Under the pieces are notes generated by a model. That model was not told where the DNA came from, searched no databases, and saw only the letters and a list, made by a program, of their open reading frames with translations. This document shows positions 14,979 through 22,351 of a stretch of DNA of 27,827 nt, piece after piece; position 1 is the stretch's first letter; every line of letters begins with the position of its first letter. The DNA comes from CAZDDA01 sp964568045 (GTDB taxonomy: Bacteria; Bipolaricaulota; Bipolaricaulia; UBA7950; UBA9294). The position numbers and the translations under genes were made by a program. The stretch spans positions 1 through 27,827 of the forward strand of contig CAZMOL010000013.1 of NCBI GenBank assembly GCA_964568045.1. The letters run 5' to 3'.

Positions 14979-15559
14979 CAGTCGCTTCGAATCGCTTCCT
15001 CAAGTTCGGATCGAAGCGCCTCCTTGTCAGCAATTCCCTGTACACGCAGGATCACTTCGCGCTGTACCCTATCCTTTGGGCACTGCGCCATGCTGACAAG
15101 GTGCACGCCGTTTTTGTGCAGGACAGCGAGGATTCGATGCAGATCCCCGTCGTCGCTGCCGACTCTAACCGTCAGGCGGGTTCCTTCAAGACCGATCCCT
15201 AGTCCGTCGGCAAGTGCACGCAGGATCTCACTCTGTGTGATGACCCCGATCAGTCGCTCCTCCTCCACTACCGGAAGCAGAACCAATCGGTTCTCAAGCA
15301 GGATGAGTGCTGCCTTTTCCACTGTATCAGTCGGCGACACCCCGAACCGGGCCTCGAAACAGACCTTCCCCGCTGGGACCTCCCAGTCAGTGACCCCTTT
15401 TAGCGAGCCCCGGGTGATGAAACCTCGCAGTTTCACGTCGTCAGCGACGACTAACAGAAGGCCGAAAGCATTTTCTTCCATCACCCGCTTGGCCTCCGCT
15501 AATGGAGCATCGGCCTTTACCGTAACCGGATCGGAGTGCATGTAGCGTCCTACGATCAT
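14978..15559 (-). CDS. CBS-CBS-ACT domain regulatory protein (AcuB-like)
   Basis: A 193-residue stand-alone ligand-sensing protein. Two CBS motifs occupy about residues 1-56 (YMHSDPVTVKADAPLAEAKR, LLLVVADDVKLRGFITRG) and 71-120 (GVSPTDTVEKAALILLENR, LLPVVEEERLIGVITQSEIL). CBS pairs bind adenine nucleotides. The C-terminal 70 residues (TVRVGSDDGDLHRILAVLHK, GVHLVSMAQ, REVILRVQG) fit an ACT-like domain, which usually binds amino acids. This layout is the same as in AcuB-type proteins, but no acuA or acuC is near. Its ATG follows the EF-G-2 stop directly (TGAATG), and its ribosome site AAGGA lies inside the end of that gene. A nucleotide sensor tied to a translation factor is an attractive but unproven idea. 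Confidence 0.88.
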   Translation of the reverse strand: MIVGRYMHSDPVTVKADAPLAEAKRVMEENAFGLLLVVADDVKLRGFITRGSLKGVTDWEVPAGKVCFEARFGVSPTDTVEKAALILLENRLVLLPVVEEERLIGVITQSEILRALADGLGIGLEGTRLTVRVGSDDGDLHRILAVLHKNGVHLVSMAQCPKDRVQREVILRVQGIADKEALRSELEEAIRSD

Positions 15560-17530
15560 TCAGCTTCCTTGGCCTGCCTGGGCAGCAATCTTCTCCTGAA
15601 GATTCCCAGGGACCTTCTGATACTTCGTGAAGTGCATCTGGAATGTCGCTCGTCCCTGGGTAAGCGACTTGAGATCAAGGGCGTAGCCCTGTACTTCGGA
15701 CAGCGGAACCTCGGCATGCACCGTGGTCACCCGCCCCGACGGCTCCATGCCGAGGATTCTGCCACGGCGCCCGTTGAGGTCACTGATGATGTCGCCGGTG
15801 TATTGCTCGGGAACGCGCACCTGCAAATCCATAACCGGTTCGAGCAGGGTGGGACTCGCTTGATCCACGGCCATCCGAAACGCGTGTCGCGCCGCCAGTT
15901 TAAACGCCAGCTCCGAGGAGTCCACTGGATGGAAACTACCGTCATACACGGCGACTGAAACGTCGGCGACCGGGTACTTCGCGAGATTTCCCTCCTCCAT
16001 CGCCTCCAGAACACCTTTTTCCACCCCGGGGATGTATTGGCCGGGGATCGAAGCTCCCTTGATCTCATTTAAGAACTTGAAGCCTTCTCCCCGAGGGAGT
16101 GGCTCGACGCGAAGTAAGACCTCGCCGAACTGCCCCCGTCCTCCCGTCTGCTTCTTGTGGCGATACTGAGCGGTCGCCTGCTTTTGAACGGTCTCCTTGT
16201 ACGGGATGCTGGGCTGGTGTGTGTCCAATGAGACGTTGTAGCGGTTCTTCAACCGTTCGATGAACACGGTAAGGTGAACGTCGCCCATTCCCCACAGAAC
16301 CAGCTCCTTGGTGACCGAATCGCGTTCCACCCGGACGGTTGCTTTCGTCGAAGATAGCTCCTTCAACGCGGCGCTCATCTTTTCCACATCGGACTGGCTT
16401 TGGGGCACGATCGTCCGCGAATAGACGGGTTTAGGAAACTCGGGCAGCGGGAACGATTCTGCGTCGGATTGCATCGCCAGAGTAACCCCTAGGGTGAGGT
16501 CTTCCACCTTGCCGATGGCGACGATCCCCCCACTCTCCACCTGAGGCACGCGTTTTTGCTTTGTTCCGTCAAACGCGTACAGGTCGCGGATCTCCACCTT
16601 GCTGCCCGACGAGAGATCAAAGCACGTCGTGCCTTCCTTGAGTGTTCCTCTCAGGACCCGTGCGTAGGCAAGACGCCCTAGATAAGGATCGACGGCAAGA
16701 TTGAAGACAACAGCGGCGCAAGGAGCATCGGCTTGCTCAGCGGGAGTGGGGAACAGGGAAACGAAGGCGTCTGTCAACACATCAATCGCTTTGTCTTCCG
16801 CCGCTGACCCACAGAAGATCGGCACCAAGCCGCCATCGGATACACCGCCAACTAGACCCGTGGTCAATTCGTCTGCAGAAATCTCCTCTTCCTCGAGGAA
16901 CTTCATCATCAGATCATCGTCAAAGGCAGAGACCTCCTCAATTAAGAAGTTCCGCCATTGGTCAACGGCGCTTTGCAGATCGGATGGGACCTCCTTCTTT
17001 GACTTGTCGGCGAAGTAGATCGATCGATTTGCCAACAGATCCACAACTCCCACGAAGGCACCATCCTCCTTGATCGGAATCTGCAGCGGAACGAATTTGC
17101 CCTGGAAGTGGTCGTTTAGCGCTGTGATAGCGCCATCAAAACCGGCGTTCTCCTTGTCCATCTTGTTCACAAAGACTGCAGTGGACCTCTTCGTTGCGCC
17201 GGTGAGTTCCCACGCCCGTTCGGTGACAACTTCGACCCCCTTTTCCCCATTGAGGACAATCAGGGACAGGTCCGATACAGGGACAGCCTTCACCATCTCC
17301 TCGATGAACTCGTCACCACCGGGGGTGTCGAGGAGGGTAATGCGGGTTCCCTTTACCTCATAGGATCCGATCGCCAAGTCAATCGAGTGGCCGCGATCCT
17401 TCTCCTCCTGGGATGTATCCAGTGCGATTGGGTCCTTGATACCGCCCCTTTTAAGCAAAGATACAGCGAGGGTCGTTTTTCCAGAGCCAGAATGGCCGAC
17501 CAGACAGATGTTCTGCTGCGGTTGCCCCAT
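15560..17530 (-). CDS. elongation factor G-like GTPase (EF-G-2 type)
   Basis: A 656-residue five-domain translational GTPase. The P-loop GHSGSGKT is at residues 12-19, DTPG at 68-71 and NKMD at 122-125. Switch I reads QEEKDRGHSIDLAI in place of the ERGITI of canonical EF-G. Domain IV has KQTGGRGQFGEV, and domain V ends with MDLQVRVPEQYTGDIISDLN and LNGRRGRILGME. After DTPG the sequence is GDEF rather than the HVDF of canonical EF-G and EF-Tu, so the catalytic histidine is absent. Together these mark the EF-G-2 paralogue class, whose cellular job is poorly defined. The start is the ATG at 17530 with a G-run ribosome site; the longer frame to 17608 would include the promoter. It leads a three-gene operon with CBS-ACT and yjbQ. 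Confidence 0.9.
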   Translation of the reverse strand: MGQPQQNICLVGHSGSGKTTLAVSLLKRGGIKDPIALDTSQEEKDRGHSIDLAIGSYEVKGTRITLLDTPGGDEFIEEMVKAVPVSDLSLIVLNGEKGVEVVTERAWELTGATKRSTAVFVNKMDKENAGFDGAITALNDHFQGKFVPLQIPIKEDGAFVGVVDLLANRSIYFADKSKKEVPSDLQSAVDQWRNFLIEEVSAFDDDLMMKFLEEEEISADELTTGLVGGVSDGGLVPIFCGSAAEDKAIDVLTDAFVSLFPTPAEQADAPCAAVVFNLAVDPYLGRLAYARVLRGTLKEGTTCFDLSSGSKVEIRDLYAFDGTKQKRVPQVESGGIVAIGKVEDLTLGVTLAMQSDAESFPLPEFPKPVYSRTIVPQSQSDVEKMSAALKELSSTKATVRVERDSVTKELVLWGMGDVHLTVFIERLKNRYNVSLDTHQPSIPYKETVQKQATAQYRHKKQTGGRGQFGEVLLRVEPLPRGEGFKFLNEIKGASIPGQYIPGVEKGVLEAMEEGNLAKYPVADVSVAVYDGSFHPVDSSELAFKLAARHAFRMAVDQASPTLLEPVMDLQVRVPEQYTGDIISDLNGRRGRILGMEPSGRVTTVHAEVPLSEVQGYALDLKSLTQGRATFQMHFTKYQKVPGNLQEKIAAQAGQGS

Positions 17531-17569
17531 CGAGTATCCCCCCTGGGTGTAGTTAGAGAATTCATCGGC

Positions 17570-17598
17570 AGTATATCCATCGGCCTGCTGGTTGACAA
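17570..17598 (-). promoter_or_regulatory. promoter of the EF-G-2 / CBS-ACT / yjbQ operon
   Basis: On the minus strand TTGTCA (17593-17598), 17 bases, TATACT (17570-17575): five of six matches in each box. The expected start near 17563 gives a leader of about 33 bases and rules out the 17608 start. Confidence 0.75.
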
Positions 17599-17708
17599 GA
17601 CTGGGCAAAGCACGGATTGCTCATCCCTTCAGCGAGTGTGAATACCGGTCATGTTGTAATCACCGAGACGCCTATCTTCCAGCCCAAACCACAGCAAATG
17701 ACAAGTTC

Positions 17709-18026
17709 CTAGGCGATTTTCCCACCGTGTCGATACGGCCGATGTTCGTTGTAGGCCATCTTGGCAAGCACCGCTGCCTCGATATTCAAGCCTTCTTTGC
17801 CCGCTAGGTCGAGAAGCCGGATGATGACATCAGCAAGCTCCTCCTCCATACGGGAGAAACCTCTAATCTTGTCACTTTCTGGATTTCCTTCGCGATAGGC
17901 CTCCATTGCCTCGGCCAATTCAGTCACCAAAAGCATCAACACTTCACCGATCGAGCGAGGGGCATCCCACCATCCGTGCTCGAGGGCGATGCGATGTACC
18001 CGGTTTTGAATCTCGGTGATCGTCAC
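17709..18026 (-). CDS. MazG-like nucleotide pyrophosphohydrolase
   Basis: A 105-residue all-alpha NTP pyrophosphohydrolase of the single-domain MazG-like type. The metal-binding pattern is visible as two acidic helices, VTELAEAMEAYR (about 34-45) and EEELADVIIRLLDLA (about 61-75), the EExxE and ExxD positions of the family. Such enzymes remove damaged or surplus NTPs or dNTPs by cleaving to NMP and pyrophosphate; the substrate is not evident here. The GTG start has AAAGGAG 11 bases upstream, a slightly long spacing. It is a lone gene with its own promoter, which contains a dyad, and is divergent from the metallophosphoesterase. Confidence 0.88.
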   Translation of the reverse strand: MTITEIQNRVHRIALEHGWWDAPRSIGEVLMLLVTELAEAMEAYREGNPESDKIRGFSRMEEELADVIIRLLDLAGKEGLNIEAAVLAKMAYNEHRPYRHGGKIA

Positions 18027-18044
18027 TCAGTGAATCGCTCCTTT

Positions 18045-18058
18045 CTAGACGTGTCTAG
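18045..18058. promoter_or_regulatory. 14-bp dyad between mazG promoter and start, candidate operator
   Basis: CTAGAC-GT-GTCTAG is a perfect 6+2+6 inverted repeat. It sits at the expected transcription start of the MazG-like gene (-10 at 18065-18070), a usual place for a repressor site. No regulator is suggested by the sequence. Confidence 0.35.
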
Positions 18059-18064
18059 CCTGAC

Positions 18065-18093
18065 AGCGTAGCTCACTTCGCATCGTGCGGCAA
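18065..18093 (-). promoter_or_regulatory. promoter of the MazG-like gene
   Basis: On the minus strand TTGCCG (18088-18093), 17 bases, TACGCT (18065-18070). A moderate match at the spacing used by the other promoters in the window. Confidence 0.45.
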
Positions 18094-18106
18094 GATGTGT
18101 AGCAAC

Positions 18107-18135
18107 TTGCCAATGCTTCGCGACCAAGGTAGGCT
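18107..18135 (+). promoter_or_regulatory. promoter of the metallophosphoesterase gene
   Basis: TTGCCA (18107-18112), 17 bases, TAGGCT (18130-18135). The expected leader is about 27 bases and ends in the G-run ribosome site. Confidence 0.45.
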
Positions 18136-18168
18136 GTAATCACATCAAGCTTGGGGGGGATGTCTGTT

Positions 18169-19080
18169 ATGCGTTCCGGAAAGTGGCTTCGTTCTCTGTT
18201 GTTCGGGTTTCTTCTTTCATCGGTGCTCGTGTTGTCACTCGCTACCAATGGAGCTACGGCTACCGGGCCGTTGCGCGTCGGAGTCTTCGCCGACCTTCAC
18301 GCCCACGACACAAATTCTCCGGTTGAGGAGCACGTCTATACAAACTACGGGCAGCGCTTGCAGGCGTTCGTTGACGCAATGAATGCCTGGCCGGCCGATC
18401 TCGTGATCGAGCTGGGAGATTTTGTCAATGGGAAGTTCGTCCTCGGTGCGGAGTTGGGAGATGCGGCCCGCATTCCGGCCATTCTGGAGAAGGCGGAATC
18501 GATCTACGCCACATTCAATGGGCCTCGCTATTACGTCCTCGGCAACCACGACGTGTACGACCTTTCCAAGGAGGAGTTCATCCAACGGGTCGATGCCGCC
18601 AGCACGTATCACAGTTTCGATGCCGGTGCCTACCACATCGTGATCCTCGACGCACAGTACGACAAGAAGGGGAACGACCTTGGCCACGCCGGCTGGGTCG
18701 TCCAGGGGAACATACCGCAAGTGCAACTTGACTGGCTGAGCGAAGATCTTGCCGCAACGGATCTGCCAACCATCGTCTGCGTGCACCAACCGTTGGACGT
18801 GGATTTCGACCTTCTCTCCGGTGGCCCGGCGATCGCCAACGCAGAAGACGTGAAGGCCATCCTGAGCGGATCGGGGGTCGTGGTCGCTGTATTTCAGGGG
18901 CACGAACACGAAAACGCCTATTCGCTGCTCGACGGGATTCACTACGTCACCTTCGAGGGGTTATTAGACCATACCGAGGGAACGCCCCCCTCCTGGGCCA
19001 TGGTAACTCTCGACCCGGCCTCGCGAACCATCAGCATTAGCGGGGAAGGCAACCAAGCGGATTTGGATCTCGAATACTAA
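18169..19080 (+). CDS. exported calcineurin-like metallophosphoesterase
   Basis: A 303-residue protein with an N-terminal signal peptide (MRSGKWLRSLLFGFLLSSVL, then an Ala-rich cleavage zone ATNGATATG) followed by a metallophosphoesterase domain. The dinuclear-metal motifs appear in order: FADLHAHD (D and H), IELGDF (GD), LGNHDVYD (GNHD), VCVHQPLD (H) and QGHEHENA (GHxH). The substrate is unknown; extracytoplasmic members act on phosphodiesters, nucleotides or phosphoproteins. The ATG at 18169 is chosen because a seven-G run stands nine bases upstream; an ATG three codons earlier overlaps that run. Length is normal for a single-domain exported enzyme. The thiamine-binding protein gene follows after 27 bases and is probably cotranscribed. 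Confidence 0.88.
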   Translation: MRSGKWLRSLLFGFLLSSVLVLSLATNGATATGPLRVGVFADLHAHDTNSPVEEHVYTNYGQRLQAFVDAMNAWPADLVIELGDFVNGKFVLGAELGDAARIPAILEKAESIYATFNGPRYYVLGNHDVYDLSKEEFIQRVDAASTYHSFDAGAYHIVILDAQYDKKGNDLGHAGWVVQGNIPQVQLDWLSEDLAATDLPTIVCVHQPLDVDFDLLSGGPAIANAEDVKAILSGSGVVVAVFQGHEHENAYSLLDGIHYVTFEGLLDHTEGTPPSWAMVTLDPASRTISISGEGNQADLDLEY

Positions 19081-19107
19081 ACCCCAAAGAACGACCAGGA
19101 GGACACG

Positions 19108-19398
19108 ATGCTCGTTGATTTTTCCATTTTCCCAGTTGGAAAAGGAGAGAGTCTAAGCAGCGCCGTCGCCGAAACGTTTGAGGTCATCGAACAGAGTGGG
19201 CTACCTCACGAGCTCCACTCCATGGGGACCAACATCGAAGGCGAGTGGGACGAGGTCATGACTGTCATTAAGGCATGCCGCGAGCGGCTGCTCGAGCACG
19301 CAAACCGCGTCTCAATCTCGATCAAGATCGACGACCGGAAGGCCGCCAAGGACCGACTGGCTCACAAGGTCACCTCTGCCAGGGCAAAGATGCTCTAG
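19108..19398 (+). CDS. MTH1187-family thiamine-binding protein
   Basis: A 96-residue protein of the thiamine-binding (DUF77, MTH1187/YkoF-like) family. It starts MLVDFSIFPVGKGESLSSAV, continues with YkoF-like HSMGTNIEGEWDEVM, and ends with the strand VSISIKIDDRK. Family members bind thiamine or related hydroxymethylpyrimidine compounds as small homo-oligomers in the cytoplasm, and are sometimes linked to transport. AGGAGG stands five bases before the ATG. It is 27 bases downstream of the exported phosphoesterase; a shared role in recovering phosphorylated thiamine is possible but not shown. No TPP riboswitch was recognised upstream. Confidence 0.88.
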   Translation: MLVDFSIFPVGKGESLSSAVAETFEVIEQSGLPHELHSMGTNIEGEWDEVMTVIKACRERLLEHANRVSISIKIDDRKAAKDRLAHKVTSARAKML

Positions 19399-19566
19399 AC
19401 CCTTTTCTGAGGTTGCTGCCAACAGCCCAAGGATTCCCGTCAGCTGCTGTGGCTAGCGACCTTCGGCCGATGACGGCTGGAGAAGATCCCAACTGGAAGG
19501 TCGGCTCCACAAACGTTTTCCCCTCAGATCAGCCGCGGTGACATCCTTCGCGATCCTGGGCGACGC

Positions 19567-21174
19567 CTAACGGATCAGCAGAACGTCACCGGCAACATTG
19601 ACGGCGTGATCTCCAACCCGCTCGAGATTGCGCAGTACCTCAACATAAAGAATCCCAGCAGCCGGATTGCAGATTTCCATTTCCAGTCGGCGTATGTGGC
19701 TTTCCTTGTAGCGGATCTCCAGCCGGTCCACTTCCTTTTCCAACTCCAGTACTTCCTCCGCCAACCGTTGATCTTCGTCTTCAAGTGCCTGCAGGCAAAG
19801 GCGAAAAAGCCGAACTGATTTGTCAAACATATTCGCCAGATCCCGTTGCGCCTCGGAAGAAAAGGCGAACCCGCGCTTGATGATCGCCTCGCCCCGTTCG
19901 GCAATGTTCACCGCATGATCCCCTACCCTCTCGATGTCACCGGTGACGTGCTGAAGCATGTGTAATCGCTTCGCCTCCCCCACAGAGATACTCCCTGCAT
20001 CGATCCGATCGAGAAAATCATCTATTTCATCCTGCAAAGCGTCCACGACCTCTTCGGTTTCGATCACCGTTGCCACATGGACAAGATCTGCTTGAAGAAG
20101 CGCGTCGCGACAAGCATTCAACATAACGCTCGCGAGCTCTCCCATCCGCAGCAGCTCTTTTCGTGCCTGCTCCAAGGCAACCGAGGGGGTATTGAGAAGT
20201 TCCTCAGCGAGAAACTGCGGCCTGGTATCGATTCTGACTTCTCGACCCGGAACAAGTCGTTTTGCCAGCCAGACCAACCCGCCGACACACGGCAAGAGGA
20301 GGAGAGTGACCGCGATGTTGAAGAAGCTGTGCGCATTGGCGATCTGTCGCGTGAGGGTCCCAGCCGTGGTTCCAACCAACTGGGCGTAGCCAGGCACAAA
20401 TGGGAGGAAGACCAAGACTCCTAAGACGTTCACAAGCACTTGGGCAATGGCCAATCGTTTCGAAGAGAGTGAGGACCCAATCGAGGCAATCATCCCAGTG
20501 ACGGTGGTACCGATGTTTGCTCCTAGGATGAGGGCAATCGCTGCCGGCAAGGTAAGGATTCCCGCGCTTCCCATGGCGATCACCATCGCGGTCATGGCGG
20601 AGGAGCTTTGAATGAGTGCTGTCACGCCTGCACCCACCAGGACCCCAAGAATAGCACTGGAGCCACAGGAACGCAGAAGCTGAAGGATGGCAGGGACCTC
20701 AGTGAGTTGCCGCAACCCGGTGGAGAGCACGTTCATGCCTAGAAACAGGATGCCAAAACCAAGGAGAGTCCGGCCGACATCGCCTGTCCGCCGGTCACGA
20801 AAAACCTGCCAGAGGACAAATCCAACAGCAATTACCGGGAGGTAGTAGTGGCCAATCTTGAACGCGATGAGTTGGGCCGTGAGTGTCGTCCCGATCTCCG
20901 CGCCGAGCATTACCCCGATGCCCTGCCGGAGGGCCAACACTCCAGCGTTGATCAGTCCGATCAACAGAACCATCGTCATGCTGCTTGACTGCAGGATCCC
21001 CGTCGTCAGCATGCCAACGATCGCCCCCCGATAGGCCCTGCCGGTAAGCCGCTCAAGTAGAACTCGCATTCGTTGCCCAATCGCCCGCTTGAGCGCGTCG
21101 CTGAGCGTCCGCAATCCGTACAGGAACAGCGCCAGGCCTCCAGCAGTGGAGAAGATCACTGCGACTACATTCAC
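19567..21174 (-). CDS. Na/Pi cotransporter with C-terminal PhoU domain
   Basis: Sodium-dependent phosphate transporter of the NptA/PNaS (YjbB-like) family in the inner membrane. Two inverted repeats each carry the transport signature QSSS (residues 62-65 and 189-192), each followed by a GAEIGTT (91-97) or GANIGTT (218-224) motif. About eight to nine hydrophobic segments fill residues 1-315. The remaining 220 residues form a helical PhoU-like domain with two copies of the ERVGDHAVN motif (IERVGDHAVNIAERG and LERVGDHAVNVAG). Length 535 is normal for this fusion. ATG start with AAAGGTAGGG upstream. It is divergent from adenosine deaminase. Phosphate control is likely by family, but no Pho-box was identified. 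Confidence 0.93.
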   Translation of the reverse strand: MNVVAVIFSTAGGLALFLYGLRTLSDALKRAIGQRMRVLLERLTGRAYRGAIVGMLTTGILQSSSMTMVLLIGLINAGVLALRQGIGVMLGAEIGTTLTAQLIAFKIGHYYLPVIAVGFVLWQVFRDRRTGDVGRTLLGFGILFLGMNVLSTGLRQLTEVPAILQLLRSCGSSAILGVLVGAGVTALIQSSSAMTAMVIAMGSAGILTLPAAIALILGANIGTTVTGMIASIGSSLSSKRLAIAQVLVNVLGVLVFLPFVPGYAQLVGTTAGTLTRQIANAHSFFNIAVTLLLLPCVGGLVWLAKRLVPGREVRIDTRPQFLAEELLNTPSVALEQARKELLRMGELASVMLNACRDALLQADLVHVATVIETEEVVDALQDEIDDFLDRIDAGSISVGEAKRLHMLQHVTGDIERVGDHAVNIAERGEAIIKRGFAFSSEAQRDLANMFDKSVRLFRLCLQALEDEDQRLAEEVLELEKEVDRLEIRYKESHIRRLEMEICNPAAGILYVEVLRNLERVGDHAVNVAGDVLLIR

Positions 21175-21222
21175 CGCGCCCTACCTTTCAATTAAACTTC
21201 GATCAATAAAGTATTGACCGAA

Positions 21223-21250
21223 AGTATATATACTGGCGGGTCCGAAACAA
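21223..21250 (-). promoter_or_regulatory. possible promoter of the Na/Pi cotransporter with 12-bp palindrome
   Basis: On the minus strand TTGTTT (21245-21250), 16 bases, TATACT (21223-21228). The -10 lies in the perfect palindrome AGTATATATACT (21223-21234), which could also serve as an operator. The leader would be about 43 bases. Confidence 0.4.
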
Positions 21251-21318
21251 GTGCCGCGTTTAAGACCCAACGATGCACGATTTGCATTGAAAGACACGCT
21301 CGATGAAGATTCGTGCCA

Positions 21319-22332
21319 ATGGACGGAGACTCGATACTGAACCTACCGAAGGTCGATTTGCATGTGCACCTGGATGGCTCCCTTCGGCCATCTACCGTAC
21401 TAGAACTCGCCGGGCAGCTTCCGATGGAGCGTCGCCTCCCTCCGTCTTGCGATCCAGCAAAGGCGGTGGTCCCACCCAAACGCTGCACGCTTGAGGAGTA
21501 CCTCCAAGCGTTCAAGATCACTGTAGCCGTACTGCAGACCGAGGAGGCACTCAAGCGAGCGGCCTACGAGTTGTGTGAAGATGCGGCCCGTGAGAACGTG
21601 ATCTACATCGAAATTCGCTACGCTCCTTTCCTCCATCTGCAAGAGAAACTGAGCCCGCAACAGGTAGTGGAGGCAGTGCTGGCTGGGATGCGACGAGCAG
21701 AGAAGACGTATCCGATTCGAAGCGGTCTGATTCTGTGCGCAATGAAGCAGAAGTCGGCTGCTCTCTCGGAACAGTTGGCGCGCCTTGCCGCGGACTACAC
21801 AGAGCGAGGAGTGGTCGCCATCGACCTTGCCGGTCCCGAGCGGGACTTCCCACCATCGCTTCACCGCAAAGCGATCGAGATCGCTGGCCAAGAAGGGCTA
21901 CACGTTACCATCCACGCCGGTGAGGGATGCTGCCCGGAGCAGATCAAGGAGGCGCTCGACCTCGGTGCGGAGCGAATCGGCCACGGGGTCTACCTGTATC
22001 AAGATGCAGCAACGCAACTCCGGGTGGCCCAGATGGGAATTCCCCTGGAGGTCTGCCCCACGAGCAACCTGCAGATCTCCGGGGTAATGGACTCCTATGC
22101 CGATCACCCGCTCAAACGCTATCTTGATCTAGGCATCCGCGTGACCCTGAACACCGACAACCGGCTGATGTCGCAGACAGACTCGACCAACGAGTTCGCT
22201 CAGGTGATCGATGCCTTCTCTCTGCCTGCCGATGAGGTCAAGACAATCCTCACAAACAGCGCCGAGGCGGTGTTCGCCCCGGATGCCACAAAAGCGGCGC
22301 TTCGCCAGCAGGTGGAAGCAGCTTTTAAGTAA
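21319..22332 (+). CDS. add: adenosine deaminase
   Basis: Zinc amidohydrolase that converts adenosine to inosine in purine salvage. Metal and catalytic residues are visible: H15 and H17 in KVDLHVHLDGSLRP, H199 and E202 in IHAGEG, H222 in RIGHG, and D280 in LNTDNRLMS. Where animal and E. coli enzymes have Asp-Asp, this protein has D280-N281. NTDNRLMS is the form common in a large bacterial subgroup, so it need not mean loss of activity. CPTSNL precedes it, as usual. Length about 337. The start is either ATG 21319 or GTG 21313; neither has a clear ribosome site. A weak TTGCAT-N17-GAAGAT stands eight bases before the ATG, so the gene may be leaderless. It converges with the endonuclease Q gene. 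Confidence 0.93.
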   Translation: MDGDSILNLPKVDLHVHLDGSLRPSTVLELAGQLPMERRLPPSCDPAKAVVPPKRCTLEEYLQAFKITVAVLQTEEALKRAAYELCEDAARENVIYIEIRYAPFLHLQEKLSPQQVVEAVLAGMRRAEKTYPIRSGLILCAMKQKSAALSEQLARLAADYTERGVVAIDLAGPERDFPPSLHRKAIEIAGQEGLHVTIHAGEGCCPEQIKEALDLGAERIGHGVYLYQDAATQLRVAQMGIPLEVCPTSNLQISGVMDSYADHPLKRYLDLGIRVTLNTDNRLMSQTDSTNEFAQVIDAFSLPADEVKTILTNSAEAVFAPDATKAALRQQVEAAFK

Positions 22333-22351
22333 TCCAAACTGGTTTTCGAGA

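Noticed and set aside
17531..17608. 26-residue N-terminal extension of EF-G-2
   Set aside because: The promoter -10 (17570-17575) and -35 (17593-17598) lie inside it, and the ATG at 17530 gives the usual N terminus.
19081..19107. TPP riboswitch before the thiamine-binding gene
   Set aside because: Only 27 bases separate it from the preceding gene and no THI-box elements are visible.
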